Assembly (NCBI GenBank): GCA_964491265.1
Contig: CAZBFP010000011.1
Span: 56,033 to 120,032 of the forward strand
Direction: 5' to 3'
Length of the DNA: 64,000 nt
Origin: JBBAGC01 sp964491265
GTDB taxonomy: Bacteria > Spirochaetota > UBA4802 > UBA5550
Both the position numbers and the translations under genes were made by a program. The stretch's first letter is position 1. Every line of letters starts with the position of its first letter. This document shows, in pieces, positions 8,437 to 17,687 of the stretch. Under the pieces are notes generated by a model, which saw nothing but the letters and a program-made list of their open reading frames with translations, was not told the DNA's origin and made no database searches.

Positions 8437-9345
8437 TTGAAGAAAATTATAGAAAAACATATAGTCCCTGAAGGGGTAATGGACATACGGCTGAGCGATT
8501 ATGCCTGCGAAATTTTTCAGACCATCCCTTCAAGGAAAGGAATAAAAAAAGCAGTAAAAAGGGGTGATGTTTCCATTGACGGGGAAACCGCTTCAACAGG
8601 GGACTGGGTTAAACCGGGCCAGACTATTGAGCTTTGCGATAATGAAACAGTAAAAACTGAATTCTACAGAATGACAATTGAAGTTATATACGAAGATGAT
8701 TATATTGCAATTGTAAATAAACCGGCAGGCATACCTGTAAACGGCAACCGTTTCAAAACAGTGGAAAATGCCCTCCCCTTAAATCTGGAACTCTCTGAGG
8801 CAGCTTCACGGCTCCCCCGTCCCAGGCCTGTACACAGGCTCGACTCGCCAACAAGCGGACTTCTTGCAATCGCCAAAACCGGTGAGGCAATGATAAGCCT
8901 GAGCTCCCAATTCGCTGCAAAAACAATAAAGAAAAGATACAGGGCAATTGTTACAGGTAAGCTTAAGGGGGATGGAACTATTGATACGCCTGTTGACGGC
9001 AGAGAAGCATTTACAGAATTCCATCCCGTAAAAACAATACCCTCACTGAAGAACGGCTTCCTCACACTGGTTAACCTTATTCCCCATACAGGGAGAACCC
9101 ATCAGCTGAGAAAACATATGGCTGAAATAGGGCACCCTATTGCAGGTGATAAAACCTACTCCCCTGCAAACTCCCTTCTTAAAAGCAAAGGCCTCTTTCT
9201 ATGCGCAGTGGAACTGACAATTAATCATCCGGTAAAGAATGAAATAATGACTTTTTCAATCCCTGATCCGGGAAAATTCAGCTCATACATGGAAAGAGAA
9301 TTGCGTTGGTGGATGAAATTTAACCCTGAAGGACAAATCCTTTAA
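8437..9345 (+). CDS. RluA-family pseudouridine synthase
   Basis: 302 residues. An S4-like N-terminal part (LSDYACEIFQTIPSRKGIKKAV, residues 20-60) precedes the catalytic domain with HRLDSPTSGLLAIAKT (catalytic Asp in HRLD, about residue 132) and the RTHQLRKHMAEIGHPIAGD motif. The enzyme isomerises uridines in rRNA or tRNA; the target site is unknown. The start appears to be TTG at 8437 with AGGA 9 nt upstream, and both lie at the edge of a family B repeat. An ATG at codon 15 would cut into the conserved N-terminus. Confidence 0.9.
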   Translation: MKKIIEKHIVPEGVMDIRLSDYACEIFQTIPSRKGIKKAVKRGDVSIDGETASTGDWVKPGQTIELCDNETVKTEFYRMTIEVIYEDDYIAIVNKPAGIPVNGNRFKTVENALPLNLELSEAASRLPRPRPVHRLDSPTSGLLAIAKTGEAMISLSSQFAAKTIKKRYRAIVTGKLKGDGTIDTPVDGREAFTEFHPVKTIPSLKNGFLTLVNLIPHTGRTHQLRKHMAEIGHPIAGDKTYSPANSLLKSKGLFLCAVELTINHPVKNEIMTFSIPDPGKFSSYMERELRWWMKFNPEGQIL

Positions 9346-9433
9346 TTTTTTCTTGATATAATTTCACCATCTCCGGAACCTTACCTTTTCCATTTTTACT
9401 GATACACTAATTTAAACTCCGCTGAGGAAGCAG

Positions 9434-11734
9434 ATGAATACAGAAAAAAACATGAATATAATAAGCAGAGAACTGGGGATTAAACCATCACAGGTAGAAG
9501 CCGTTGCCCGGCTCCTTGCAGATGACGCCACTGTACCATTTATAGCAAGGTACCGGAAAGAGGCAACAGGGAGCCTTGATGAAGTTGCTGTTATTGCAAT
9601 AAGGGACAGACTCCAGGACCTGGCTGATCTTGATAAAAGGAAGGGAGCTGTAATAAAATCCCTTACAGAACAGGAGAAAATTACTCCTGAACTGGAAAAA
9701 GCTGTAATGGAAGCTGAAACCCTTTCAAAGCTTGAAGATATATATCTCCCATACAGGCCTAAAAGACGCACCAGGGGAACCATTGCAAAGGAGAAGGGGC
9801 TTGAACCCCTGGCTGAAAAAATATTCAGCGGAAACTGCAGTGATCCAATAGCTCTTGCCTCTGAATTTATTGATCCTGAGAAGGGTGTTGCAGATGCAGA
9901 TGAAGCACTCCAGGGTGCCAGGGATATTATTGCTGAGCGGATCAATGAAGAGAGCAGGGCAAGAGAGATTATACGAAATCATTTTGAGAAGAAGGCATCC
10001 CTCTCATCGAAAGTAACAAAAGCAGGTGAAAAGGGTGGTGCAAAATACCGCGATTATTTTGACTGGTCAGAAAGCGCCCTTAAAGCCCCATCTCACAGAA
10101 TACTTGCCCTGTTACGGGGAGCAGAGGAAGGCTTCCTTTCTGTACATTTCCTCCCTGATGAGGAGGAGTCATCAGCACTGCTGGAAAGCCTTTTTGTTAA
10201 AAGGAATTCCCCTTCAGCAGGGCAGATTTCTCTTGCTGCAAAAGAGAGCTACAAAAGACTTATGGCCCCCTCAATGGAAACTGAAATAAAAAATATATGC
10301 AAAAAAAAGGGAGACCGCGAGGCGATAAAAGTATTTTCTGAAAATATAAAAGAACTCCTGCTCTCTTCACCCCTGGGTGAGAAATGCGTTCTTGCCCTTG
10401 ACCCGGGACTCAGGACAGGTTCCAAACTGGTTGTATTAAGCAGACAGGGGGATCTGCTTCACAACGATACAATTTACCCTCTTGAACCGCATAATAAAAA
10501 AGATGAATCTGAAAAGAAAATTAAATCACTCTGCTCAAAATTTAGTGTTGAAGCAATAGCAATAGGTAACGGCACAGGGGGTAGGGAGCTCCTTACTTTC
10601 TGCAAAGGGATTAACCTTGAGGGAATAATTGTTACAATGGTTAATGAGAGCGGAGCTTCTGTTTATTCAGCTTCAGAAATTGCACGAAAAGAATTCCCTG
10701 ATCATGATCTCACTGTACGGGGGGCTGTTTCAATAGGGAGAAGACTCATGGACCCCTTAGCTGAACTGGTAAAAATAGATCCGGGCTCAATAGGGGTTGG
10801 CCAGTATCAGCACGATGTTGACCAGAAGGAGCTGAAAAAATCGCTGGATGATGTTGTTTCCCTGTGTGTAAATGCAGTAGGTGTTGAAATCAATACAGCA
10901 AGCGGCCGCCTTCTCCAGTATGTCTCAGGTCTTTCACCACGTATGGCTGATGCAATTGTTAAACAGAGGGGGGAATCGGGTCCTTTTAAAACAAGGGATG
11001 AGCTACTGAAGGTTCCAGGTATAGGCCCGAAAGGTTTTGAACAGGCTGCAGGATTCCTCCGCATTAGGGAATCAGCTAATCCTCTGGACAGAAGTGCTGT
11101 ACATCCGGAAAGTTATCATATTGTTGAAAAGATGGCAGCAGATCTCTCATGCTCAGTAAAAGATCTTATGGAGAGAGAGGATCTTAGAAATAAAATTGTA
11201 CTGACACGATATGTATCAGAAACAACAGGGATACCCACTCTTACTGACATAGTGAATGAGCTTGCGAAACCGGGGAGAGATCCGAGAAAGGATTTCGAAT
11301 TATTCACATTCAAAGATGGCGTAGAAAAAATTGAAGATCTGGAAAAGGGGATGAAACTACCGGGTGTTGTCACCAATGTTACCGCATTTGGCGCATTTGT
11401 TGATATAGGGGTTCACCAGGATGGCCTTGTGCATATTAGTGAGCTTTCCGACAACTATGTGTCCAATCCCCACAGTGTAGTGAAGGTTAATGACAAGGTT
11501 AATATAACAGTTATGGAGATTGATATTGCTAGAAAACGGATTTCTCTCTCAATGAAGCAGTTTCCGGGGGAGAAAATAAACTCTTCACAGGGGGAATTGA
11601 CTGAAAACAGGAGAGTACCGAAGCAGACAAAAGAGAAACAGAAGCCGAATCAGAATCAGGTGAAAAAACCTGACAAACCAGATAAGCCGGAAATCAACAG
11701 CCCCTTTGCTGGACTGAAGGATATAATCAAATAG
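9434..11734 (+). CDS. tex: Tex-family RNA-binding transcription accessory protein
   Basis: 766 residues, the usual Tex length. The N-terminal helical region (PSQVEAVARLLADDATVPFIARYRKEATG) is followed by a YqgF/RNase H-like core (KCVLALDPGLRTGSKL). Two helix-hairpin-helix stretches (RGESGPFKTRDELLKVPGIG) lead to an S1 RNA-binding domain near residues 640-710 (GMKLPGVVTNVTAFGAFVDI). A Lys/Pro/Gln-rich tail closes the protein. Tex influences transcription and stress tolerance through nucleic acid binding. A GAGGAAG box precedes the ATG. Confidence 0.95.
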   Translation: MNTEKNMNIISRELGIKPSQVEAVARLLADDATVPFIARYRKEATGSLDEVAVIAIRDRLQDLADLDKRKGAVIKSLTEQEKITPELEKAVMEAETLSKLEDIYLPYRPKRRTRGTIAKEKGLEPLAEKIFSGNCSDPIALASEFIDPEKGVADADEALQGARDIIAERINEESRAREIIRNHFEKKASLSSKVTKAGEKGGAKYRDYFDWSESALKAPSHRILALLRGAEEGFLSVHFLPDEEESSALLESLFVKRNSPSAGQISLAAKESYKRLMAPSMETEIKNICKKKGDREAIKVFSENIKELLLSSPLGEKCVLALDPGLRTGSKLVVLSRQGDLLHNDTIYPLEPHNKKDESEKKIKSLCSKFSVEAIAIGNGTGGRELLTFCKGINLEGIIVTMVNESGASVYSASEIARKEFPDHDLTVRGAVSIGRRLMDPLAELVKIDPGSIGVGQYQHDVDQKELKKSLDDVVSLCVNAVGVEINTASGRLLQYVSGLSPRMADAIVKQRGESGPFKTRDELLKVPGIGPKGFEQAAGFLRIRESANPLDRSAVHPESYHIVEKMAADLSCSVKDLMEREDLRNKIVLTRYVSETTGIPTLTDIVNELAKPGRDPRKDFELFTFKDGVEKIEDLEKGMKLPGVVTNVTAFGAFVDIGVHQDGLVHISELSDNYVSNPHSVVKVNDKVNITVMEIDIARKRISLSMKQFPGEKINSSQGELTENRRVPKQTKEKQKPNQNQVKKPDKPDKPEINSPFAGLKDIIK

Positions 11735-11761
11735 AAGAAAATTAATCTTATGGAAATAGCC

Positions 11762-11792
11762 AAAAAAAAGCCCGGGATTACCGGGCTTTTTT
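11762..11792. terminator. Bidirectional terminator between tex and cold-shock gene
   Basis: Stem AAGCCCGG/CCGGGCTT with loop GATTA, flanked by A8 on one side and T6 on the other. It can stop tex on the plus strand and the converging cold-shock gene on the minus strand. Confidence 0.92.
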
Positions 11793-11813
11793 AAAGATGG
11801 TTATAATAATTAA

Positions 11814-12014
11814 TTATATAATTCTAACCTGTACAGCCCTTGGGCCTCTGTCGCTATTTTCAATTTTAAATTCAACCTGAGCACCTTCAGGTAGAGTTTT
11901 AAAGCCATCACCAATAATACTTGAATGATGTACAAAATAATCATTTCCATCACTTGCGGAAATAAAACCGAAACCTTTTTGATCATTAAACCATTTTACT
12001 GTTCCTTGAGACAT
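11814..12014 (-). CDS. Cold-shock protein (CspA family)
   Basis: 66 residues starting MSQGTVKWFNDQKGFGFI, with RNP1 (KGFGFI) and RNP2 (YFVHHSSI) motifs of the single-strand nucleic acid-binding OB fold. I place the start at ATG 12014 because AGGAG lies 8 nt upstream; a longer in-frame ATG at 12065 adds 17 non-conserved residues. The region upstream, up to about 12160, could be a long untranslated leader as in other csp genes, though no promoter stands out. Confidence 0.95.
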   Translation of the reverse strand: MSQGTVKWFNDQKGFGFISASDGNDYFVHHSSIIGDGFKTLPEGAQVEFKIENSDRGPRAVQVRII

Positions 12015-12297
12015 GCTGTATGCTCCTACTATTTTTGATTGGGAAAATCCCTGTTGATTAGTCAATAAGCTGCTATTAGAAACCTTGAGGAAGACCTGCA
12101 GGATTATTAAAGAGTATATTGATCTAATTCACTACCGGCATATTAGTATCCATAGAATTTATGTCAACCATTTTAAGTAAAAGAGAGCAATCTGCCCGCC
12201 GGAATATCGCTAAAAATCGCTTTTTTCCTGAAAATCTTTAAAAAAAAAAGATAAAATAATATAAAACTGCGTATTTAAGATAATATCCCAACAAAAT

Positions 12298-13746
12298 CTA
12301 AATATTACAGTTATCACAATTACCGCAGACAGCATCTTTAAAACTGAAGTATTCATGGATCATCTGCCTTCTGCACCCTTCAGCTTTTACATAATTGAGC
12401 ATATCCACAAGCCGGAGCCTGTCGCTCTCCTGTTTCATGTTTATAAAACTGTCAGATATTATTTCATCAGGGAGATCCCCGACTACCTTTAAATTAAGGG
12501 TATCAAGGGAACCTTCAGTAATGCCATACAGATCAAAAATATTCAGAACTGTCTGGAGTCTGTGGTCACCCCTGTTTTTAAAAACCAGCTTCTCCTGCAG
12601 ATCCTCATAGGTATAGGAGTTAAGGTTCCCCCCCAGGGAGCTCAGAAGTTTATATGTACTTTTTATAAATATTGCATCAGGGTTTCTCCACTCAAGGAAG
12701 CTTATCTGCACAGCCAGGTCATCCTGGCAGTAAAAGAGGATACAGTCAGATGGTTTCCCGTCACGCCCTGCCCGCCCTATTTCCTGATAATATGCTTCAA
12801 TTGAATCAGGAATTTCAGCATGAATTATCATCCTTATATCAGCCTTATCTATACCCATTCCAAAGGCGTTTGTTGCAAGCATTAGAACTCTATCCGATTC
12901 AATAAAGCGCTTCTGTATCCTTTTCCGTGTTTCCGGATTAAGTTTCCCATGATAAACCGAATAGGACTTTCTTTTATTATCCAGAAATTCCGCGAATTTT
13001 TCAATACTGCTTATGAGATTAAAATATATTATTGTATTCCCCTTTGTTTTATTAAGAAGAGAGAGTATCCCTTCAAACTTTTCATTTTCATCAAGCACAG
13101 GGATTACTGCAAGAGAGAGATTGGGCCTGCATACACCTTCATTATAGATTTTCATCTTCTCTTCAGGTATGCCGCTCTTTTTAATTATATCCTCCTGCAC
13201 CCTTGCTGTTGCAGTGGCTGTAAGTGCCATTGTTACAGGATTTCCCAGAAGGGGGCGGAACTCCCCCACCCTGGAATAATCGGGCCTGAAGTCATTACCC
13301 CACTGGCTTACACAATGAGCTTCATCAATTGCAAGGAGCGATATCTTTCTTTTAGATATTATCTCTGCAAAATCGCTTTTCCTGAACCGCTCAGGTGAGA
13401 CATATAACAGCTTATATTTCCCCTCCTGAATATGCCTGTAGCGCCTTAACCTTTCAGCTTTACTTAAAGAGGAATTTACAAATGAAGCGTCAATACCGAG
13501 AGCACGGAGCTGATCCACCTGATCTTTCATAAGAGATATAAGCGGGGATATTACAACAGTAAGGCCGTCCATAAGTAAGGCCGGAACCTGATAGCACATG
13601 GACTTCCCCATACCTGTGGGCATAAGCACGAGTGAATGCCCTCCCTGGAGTGTCCGTTCAATTATCTCCTTCTGTGAAGAACGGTAACCGGAAAAATTAA
13701 ACTTTTCCTTTAATACATTCAATATATCTTCTTCAGTAATCTTCAT
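12298..13746 (-). CDS. recQ: RecQ-family ATP-dependent DNA helicase, short form
   Basis: 482 residues with the complete superfamily 2 core: Walker A PTGMGKSMCYQ, DEAH box AIDEAHCVSQWG, TATATARVQEDI, and the motif VI region QEIGRAGRDGKPS. A winged-helix-like stretch and the zinc-binding module follow, ending CRRQMIHEYF...CGNCDNC at the extreme C-terminus. The HRDC domain of full-length RecQ (about 600 residues) is absent, as in B. subtilis RecS. It unwinds DNA 3' to 5' in recombination and repair. It is a monocistronic gene. Confidence 0.92.
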   Translation of the reverse strand: MKITEEDILNVLKEKFNFSGYRSSQKEIIERTLQGGHSLVLMPTGMGKSMCYQVPALLMDGLTVVISPLISLMKDQVDQLRALGIDASFVNSSLSKAERLRRYRHIQEGKYKLLYVSPERFRKSDFAEIISKRKISLLAIDEAHCVSQWGNDFRPDYSRVGEFRPLLGNPVTMALTATATARVQEDIIKKSGIPEEKMKIYNEGVCRPNLSLAVIPVLDENEKFEGILSLLNKTKGNTIIYFNLISSIEKFAEFLDNKRKSYSVYHGKLNPETRKRIQKRFIESDRVLMLATNAFGMGIDKADIRMIIHAEIPDSIEAYYQEIGRAGRDGKPSDCILFYCQDDLAVQISFLEWRNPDAIFIKSTYKLLSSLGGNLNSYTYEDLQEKLVFKNRGDHRLQTVLNIFDLYGITEGSLDTLNLKVVGDLPDEIISDSFINMKQESDRLRLVDMLNYVKAEGCRRQMIHEYFSFKDAVCGNCDNCNI

Positions 13747-14129
13747 CTATCCTCAAATCGTGTTTTAACTTATTCCGGCAGCAGCCTTTTCCGCATAAAA
13801 CTGCTTCCGAAATTACACATCTTCTACATATTGTTGAAACACCCCTTTTCATGTCAACTTAATACTCTTTCCGGGCCCCCTGTTCCCCGGCCAATCATTG
13901 CCCGCTTATCAATAACTACATATAAATGCCCTCACCCGCACTTCGCTATCGCTTGTGCACCCTCTCCCATCAGGTTGGGAGAGGGTTTTGTAATAAATTG
14001 ATTCATTTTATTACACTTTTCACAGCTTTCAGGAATGATCCAAAAAAATAATCTCTCCGGAAAATTATTCTTTTAAATTTATTACACAGGGATGAGTATA
14101 TCCTTAATACTGAGATTTTAATTTTTATT
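13747..14129. repeat. 383-bp gene-free stretch with a strong palindrome
   Basis: No coding signal. At 13959-13986 a perfect 11-bp stem (ACCCTCTCCCA/TGGGAGAGGGT) with a 6-nt loop is preceded by CCTCACCCGCACTTCGC. Similar CCCTCACCC...CTCTCCC wording recurs at 44900-45095. It looks like a REP-type repeat rather than a terminator, because recQ runs away from it and the CaCA gene starts downstream. Confidence 0.6.
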
Positions 14130-15101
14130 ATGGCTGGTACTATCATGTTAAACCTTATTATTCTTGCAGCCGGCTTCCTTATTCTAATTTACGGGGCAAC
14201 CCTCCTTGTTGACGGCTCCGCATCTATGGCAAAAAAATTCAATATCCCCGGAATTGTAATAGGCCTTACAATAGTTGCTTTCGGCACATCCTCACCGGAG
14301 CTTGTGGTAAACGCTGCAGCCTCCTTTAAGGGGAGTTCCGGAATTGTACTGGGGAATGTTCTGGGGAGTAACATATTCAATGTTCTTCTTATACTGGGGA
14401 TTTCTGCAATCATCTGCCCCCTTACTGTAAAATCAAATACCACCTGGATGGAGGTTCCACTCTCATTTATTTCATCTTTACTGGTATTTATACTCGCCTC
14501 AGACATTTTTATTGATGGTAAAAGTATTAACAGTATTTCCAGAACAGAGGGGATTGTCCTTTTATTCTTTTTTATTATTTTCCTGGCATATAACTTCAAT
14601 CTTATGAAAAAAGGGTCATTCGATGAAGAGATTACTATAAAGGACTACACTAAACTAAGGTCTTCAATTATGATTGGTGCCGGCATTATTATGCTGGGAA
14701 CCGGAGGGAGCTTAATAATAAACTCCGCGGTTGAGGTTGCATTAATGCTTGGTATTTCTGAACGGGTAATCGGGCTTACAATTGTTTCAGCCGGCACATC
14801 TCTTCCGGAACTTGCCACTTCAGTTGCTGCAGCAGCTAAAAAGAATGTCGATATTGCAGTAGGCAATATTGTGGGATCAAATATATTTAATGTATTTTTT
14901 ATACTCGGTGTTTCAGCAGTAATCAATCCGGTTGATATTGCAGCGGGTGCAGAATTAGACATGTTAATTAATATTGGAGCCAGCCTCCTTCTATTCATAT
15001 TTATTTTTACCGGAAAGGGAAGAAAAATTGACCGGTTTGAAGGAATACTCTTTATTACACTTTACTTATCATACCTGGCAGCAGTATTAATAATTTCATA
15101 A
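14130..15101 (+). CDS. Calcium/sodium antiporter, CaCA family
   Basis: 323 residues with about ten membrane spans. The duplicated alpha motifs are clear: GTSSPELVVNAAAS with GNVLGSNIFNVLLI in the first half, and GTSLPELATSVAAA with GNIVGSNIFNVFFI in the second. These motifs form the cation site. YrbG-type exchangers move Ca2+ against Na+ or K+. It lies 13 nt upstream of the ECF energising subunit gene and could be co-transcribed. ATG 14130 is used, but ATG 14145 is equally possible; neither has a good Shine-Dalgarno sequence. Confidence 0.92.
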   Translation: MAGTIMLNLIILAAGFLILIYGATLLVDGSASMAKKFNIPGIVIGLTIVAFGTSSPELVVNAAASFKGSSGIVLGNVLGSNIFNVLLILGISAIICPLTVKSNTTWMEVPLSFISSLLVFILASDIFIDGKSINSISRTEGIVLLFFFIIFLAYNFNLMKKGSFDEEITIKDYTKLRSSIMIGAGIIMLGTGGSLIINSAVEVALMLGISERVIGLTIVSAGTSLPELATSVAAAAKKNVDIAVGNIVGSNIFNVFFILGVSAVINPVDIAAGAELDMLINIGASLLLFIFIFTGKGRKIDRFEGILFITLYLSYLAAVLIIS

Positions 15102-15114
15102 AACGGAAAGCATA

Positions 15115-15882
15115 ATGCATATTGATATAGATGAAAAAGCACATCTCAATTCCATTATTCACAGAATGGATATACGCGCTAAAATTATTTCTATTCTTGC
15201 AGCAGCATTGATTATTTCATCATGCAGAACCATACCTGCAGCGCTGATATCTGCTGCATTTACTTTTCTCCTTACACTACTTTCCGGAATAGACCTGGCC
15301 TACTATTTAAGAAAAATCTATTACCCTCTCATATTTATTATACCTCTCTTTATTTTTCTTCCATTCTCATCAGGTGGTGAAGTTCTGCTTCCAGTATGGA
15401 TCTTTAATATTTATAAAGAGGGAATTCTTCTTTCTCTGCTTATCAGCATAAAGCTGATTTCAATTATTATTCTCATCAATATTATGATTAGCACTGCCAC
15501 TTTCAGGGATACAGCAGCAGCATTGAGGACACTTAAAATACATGACAAAATGCTGAATATTATACTCTTTACATACCGCTACTTTTTTGTTTTTTTTGAA
15601 GCATTAAGAAAAATGAAAATTGCTCTCACACTTAGAGGTTCGGGGAAAAGAAGCACTGTAAAATCGCTGGGTACTTCAGCAAACCTTGCAGGCTCAATAA
15701 TTGTAAGGAGTTATGAACAGACTGAAAGAATATATGAGGCAATGCTTTTACGGGGCTACAGCGGCAGAATAGTTTCCAGTAAAATTTTCATAATCAGGGG
15801 AGCAGATATTTTTCTTGCTCTTATAATAATTATTATACCGCTTGCTGTTCTTTTTGCAGATATTAATGGACTACTTGGCTGA
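15115..15882 (+). CDS. cbiQ: ECF transporter transmembrane (T) subunit, CbiQ/NikQ type
   Basis: 255 residues with several membrane spans in the N-terminal half and the cytoplasmic coupling region containing RGSGKRS and, later, LLRGYSGR (two A-R-G-like coupling motifs of EcfT/CbiQ proteins). The subunit links the ATPase to the substrate-binding M subunit. A GGAAAG box precedes the ATG. The ATPase gene follows after 11 nt. The matching NikM/NikL genes are on the opposite strand and converge; with sodN there, nickel is the likely substrate. Confidence 0.88.
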   Translation: MHIDIDEKAHLNSIIHRMDIRAKIISILAAALIISSCRTIPAALISAAFTFLLTLLSGIDLAYYLRKIYYPLIFIIPLFIFLPFSSGGEVLLPVWIFNIYKEGILLSLLISIKLISIIILINIMISTATFRDTAAALRTLKIHDKMLNIILFTYRYFFVFFEALRKMKIALTLRGSGKRSTVKSLGTSANLAGSIIVRSYEQTERIYEAMLLRGYSGRIVSSKIFIIRGADIFLALIIIIIPLAVLFADINGLLG

Positions 15883-15893
15883 GGTTAAATGGA

Positions 15894-16631
15894 ATGATTG
15901 AAGTAAAGAATATATCCTTCTCCTATGATGAGGAGCATGCGGTTTTAAACGATGTAAGCCTCTCAGTAAAAAAGGGGGAGAACCTGGGGATTATAGGGCC
16001 CAATGGCGCGGGCAAAACCACATTTTTTTACCTCCTGTGCGGTATTCTTAAACCTGATAATGGAGAAATCCGGATAAATAACCGGATTATCAAAAACGCG
16101 GAATTCAATCCTGAAACAGGATTTGTTTTTCAGAATCCCGATGATCAGCTTTTCAATATTTCAGTTTATGAGGATATCGCATTCGGCCCTGTGAACATGG
16201 GCCTCGGGAAAGATGAAGTAGAGCAAAGAACAGCTGAGTCTATGGAGATCACCGGGATTCAGCACCTTGCAGAAAGGCCTCCTCACCATCTTTCCGGAGG
16301 AGAGAAAAGAATGGCTGCAATAGCTTCAGTTATTGCCATGAAGCCGCAGCTAATGATATATGATGAACCCACATCAAATCTGGACATGAGGGGGAGACGC
16401 AGAGTAATTGATTTTATCAACAGCTCAAAGCATACAAACCTTATAGCATCCCATGACCTGGAATTTATTCTGGAAACCTGCGAAAGGGTAATCATAATAG
16501 ATAATGGAGGAATTGTGACAGATGGCGACACGTCCACTGTAATGTATGATGAGGAGCTTATGCTGCGACATGGGATGGAAAGGCCCCATTCCCTGCTCCA
16601 TAAAAAAAAGGAGCATATTCACAGTCACTAA
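15894..16631 (+). CDS. cbiO: ECF transporter ATP-binding (A) subunit, CbiO/NikO type
   Basis: 245 residues. Walker A GPNGAGKTTFF, Q-loop VFQNPDDQLF, ABC signature LSGGEKRMAA, Walker B LMIYDEPTS and the switch His in ASHDLEF are all intact. The C-terminal tail is His-rich (HSLLHKKKEHIHSH), plausible for a metal transporter. It powers uptake with the CbiQ-like subunit 11 nt upstream. Its last 4 bases overlap the end of the convergent nikM-like gene. Confidence 0.93.
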   Translation: MIEVKNISFSYDEEHAVLNDVSLSVKKGENLGIIGPNGAGKTTFFYLLCGILKPDNGEIRINNRIIKNAEFNPETGFVFQNPDDQLFNISVYEDIAFGPVNMGLGKDEVEQRTAESMEITGIQHLAERPPHHLSGGEKRMAAIASVIAMKPQLMIYDEPTSNLDMRGRRRVIDFINSSKHTNLIASHDLEFILETCERVIIIDNGGIVTDGDTSTVMYDEELMLRHGMERPHSLLHKKKEHIHSH

Positions 16632-17236
16632 TAATTTTTGAGCCCAAGAATCTCCGGCTTAACCTTTAAAAGAAAGGATACTATCATCACAAGAGCAATC
16701 CCCTCAATTACTGCAACAGGAATATTCATATAGAGTACAATCTTTGCAGTATTATAAAACCCCTCACCTGCAGTTAATAGATAAAGCGCCACAAGAAGAG
16801 CCGAAAGTGCAACAGCAGCTGATCCGGCAAAAAAAGCCCGCATCCCCATGACGGCCCGATTCCCCCCCCTGTTGGCGAACCTGAATATAAAAGCAGACAC
16901 CAGAGCAGGGATACCCATAATTATCCCATTAACACCAAGAGTTGTAATCCCTCCATGCTGAAACATGATGGCCTGAAAAATCAACGCCGCAAGAATTGCG
17001 GGAAAAGCGGAAATACCAAGCACCGCTCCCATAAGCCCGTTTAAAACCAGGTGACTGCTTGTGGGACCAATCTTTACATGTATTAAAGACGCCACAAAAA
17101 ATGCTGCTGTCATTACAGCAACCTTAGGTATTTCTGCAGAATCGGTTTTTCCCAATGATGCGGATGCAATAGCAACAGCAGCAGCGGCAGATGCAAAGCA
17201 GACACTTCCGGAAAGTACTCCGTCACTTATATGCAT
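16628..17236 (-). CDS. nikM: Ni/Co ECF transporter substrate-capture (M) subunit
   Basis: 202 residues with about six or seven membrane spans. It starts MHISDGVL, the CbiM/NikM signature whose N-terminal amine and His2 ligate the metal. Further conserved stretches are GPTSSHLVLNGLMG and FQHGGITTLGVNG, which hold additional His ligands. It forms the metal-specific S component. Cobalt or nickel cannot be told apart by these motifs alone, but co-transcription with sodN and sodX argues for nickel. The ATG overlaps the preceding stop (TGATG). Confidence 0.92.
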   Translation of the reverse strand: MHISDGVLSGSVCFASAAAAVAIASASLGKTDSAEIPKVAVMTAAFFVASLIHVKIGPTSSHLVLNGLMGAVLGISAFPAILAALIFQAIMFQHGGITTLGVNGIIMGIPALVSAFIFRFANRGGNRAVMGMRAFFAGSAAVALSALLVALYLLTAGEGFYNTAKIVLYMNIPVAVIEGIALVMIVSFLLKVKPEILGLKNY

Positions 17237-17676
17237 CAGCTTTTTCTTCCCTTGAAGTAAAGTGCTGTTCCTATTGCTCCCCAGACAATTGACAATGCCA
17301 CAACAATCTTCTGGATCATGCTAAGGCCGGAACCTGAATCATCCCCTCTTTGAAGTAACAGGGATTCATCTATAGGGAGATTAATCCTCATTCCGTGGCC
17401 CGAGGTATCCCTTACCTGAAAGGTCCATGTACCGGACGCATCAGGAGTAAAATAAAACACACCATTTTTGTCACTCTTAATGGAGGCGGTTGACGCAGAT
17501 GATCCTGGCGGAAAAACAAGAACATTCGCCAGAGCTATTGCATCACCTGAATCATACATGGCTTTGACACCTATTTCACCGCTGTTGACAATTTCATATT
17601 TAGTACCGTGACTGTAAAGAGATGGCGCTGCAAGAAAAATCAAAAGCAGCGCCGTATAAAATTTTTTTATCTTCAT
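17236..17676 (-). CDS. NikL/NikK-like accessory subunit of Ni ECF transporter
   Basis: 146 residues. A signal peptide (about residues 1-22) ends before SHGTKYEIV, so the mature chain would start near a His. An extracytoplasmic beta-sandwich of carboxypeptidase-regulatory type follows (NVLVFPPGSS, KSDKNGVFYFTPDASGTWTF). A C-terminal membrane span covers about residues 120-140. This architecture, plus translational coupling to nikM, matches the NikL-type extra component of NikM(L)QO systems. It probably shapes metal access to the M subunit. The exact subfamily name is uncertain. Confidence 0.75.
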   Translation of the reverse strand: MKIKKFYTALLLIFLAAPSLYSHGTKYEIVNSGEIGVKAMYDSGDAIALANVLVFPPGSSASTASIKSDKNGVFYFTPDASGTWTFQVRDTSGHGMRINLPIDESLLLQRGDDSGSGLSMIQKIVVALSIVWGAIGTALYFKGRKS

Positions 17677-17687
17677 ATCAGATAATC

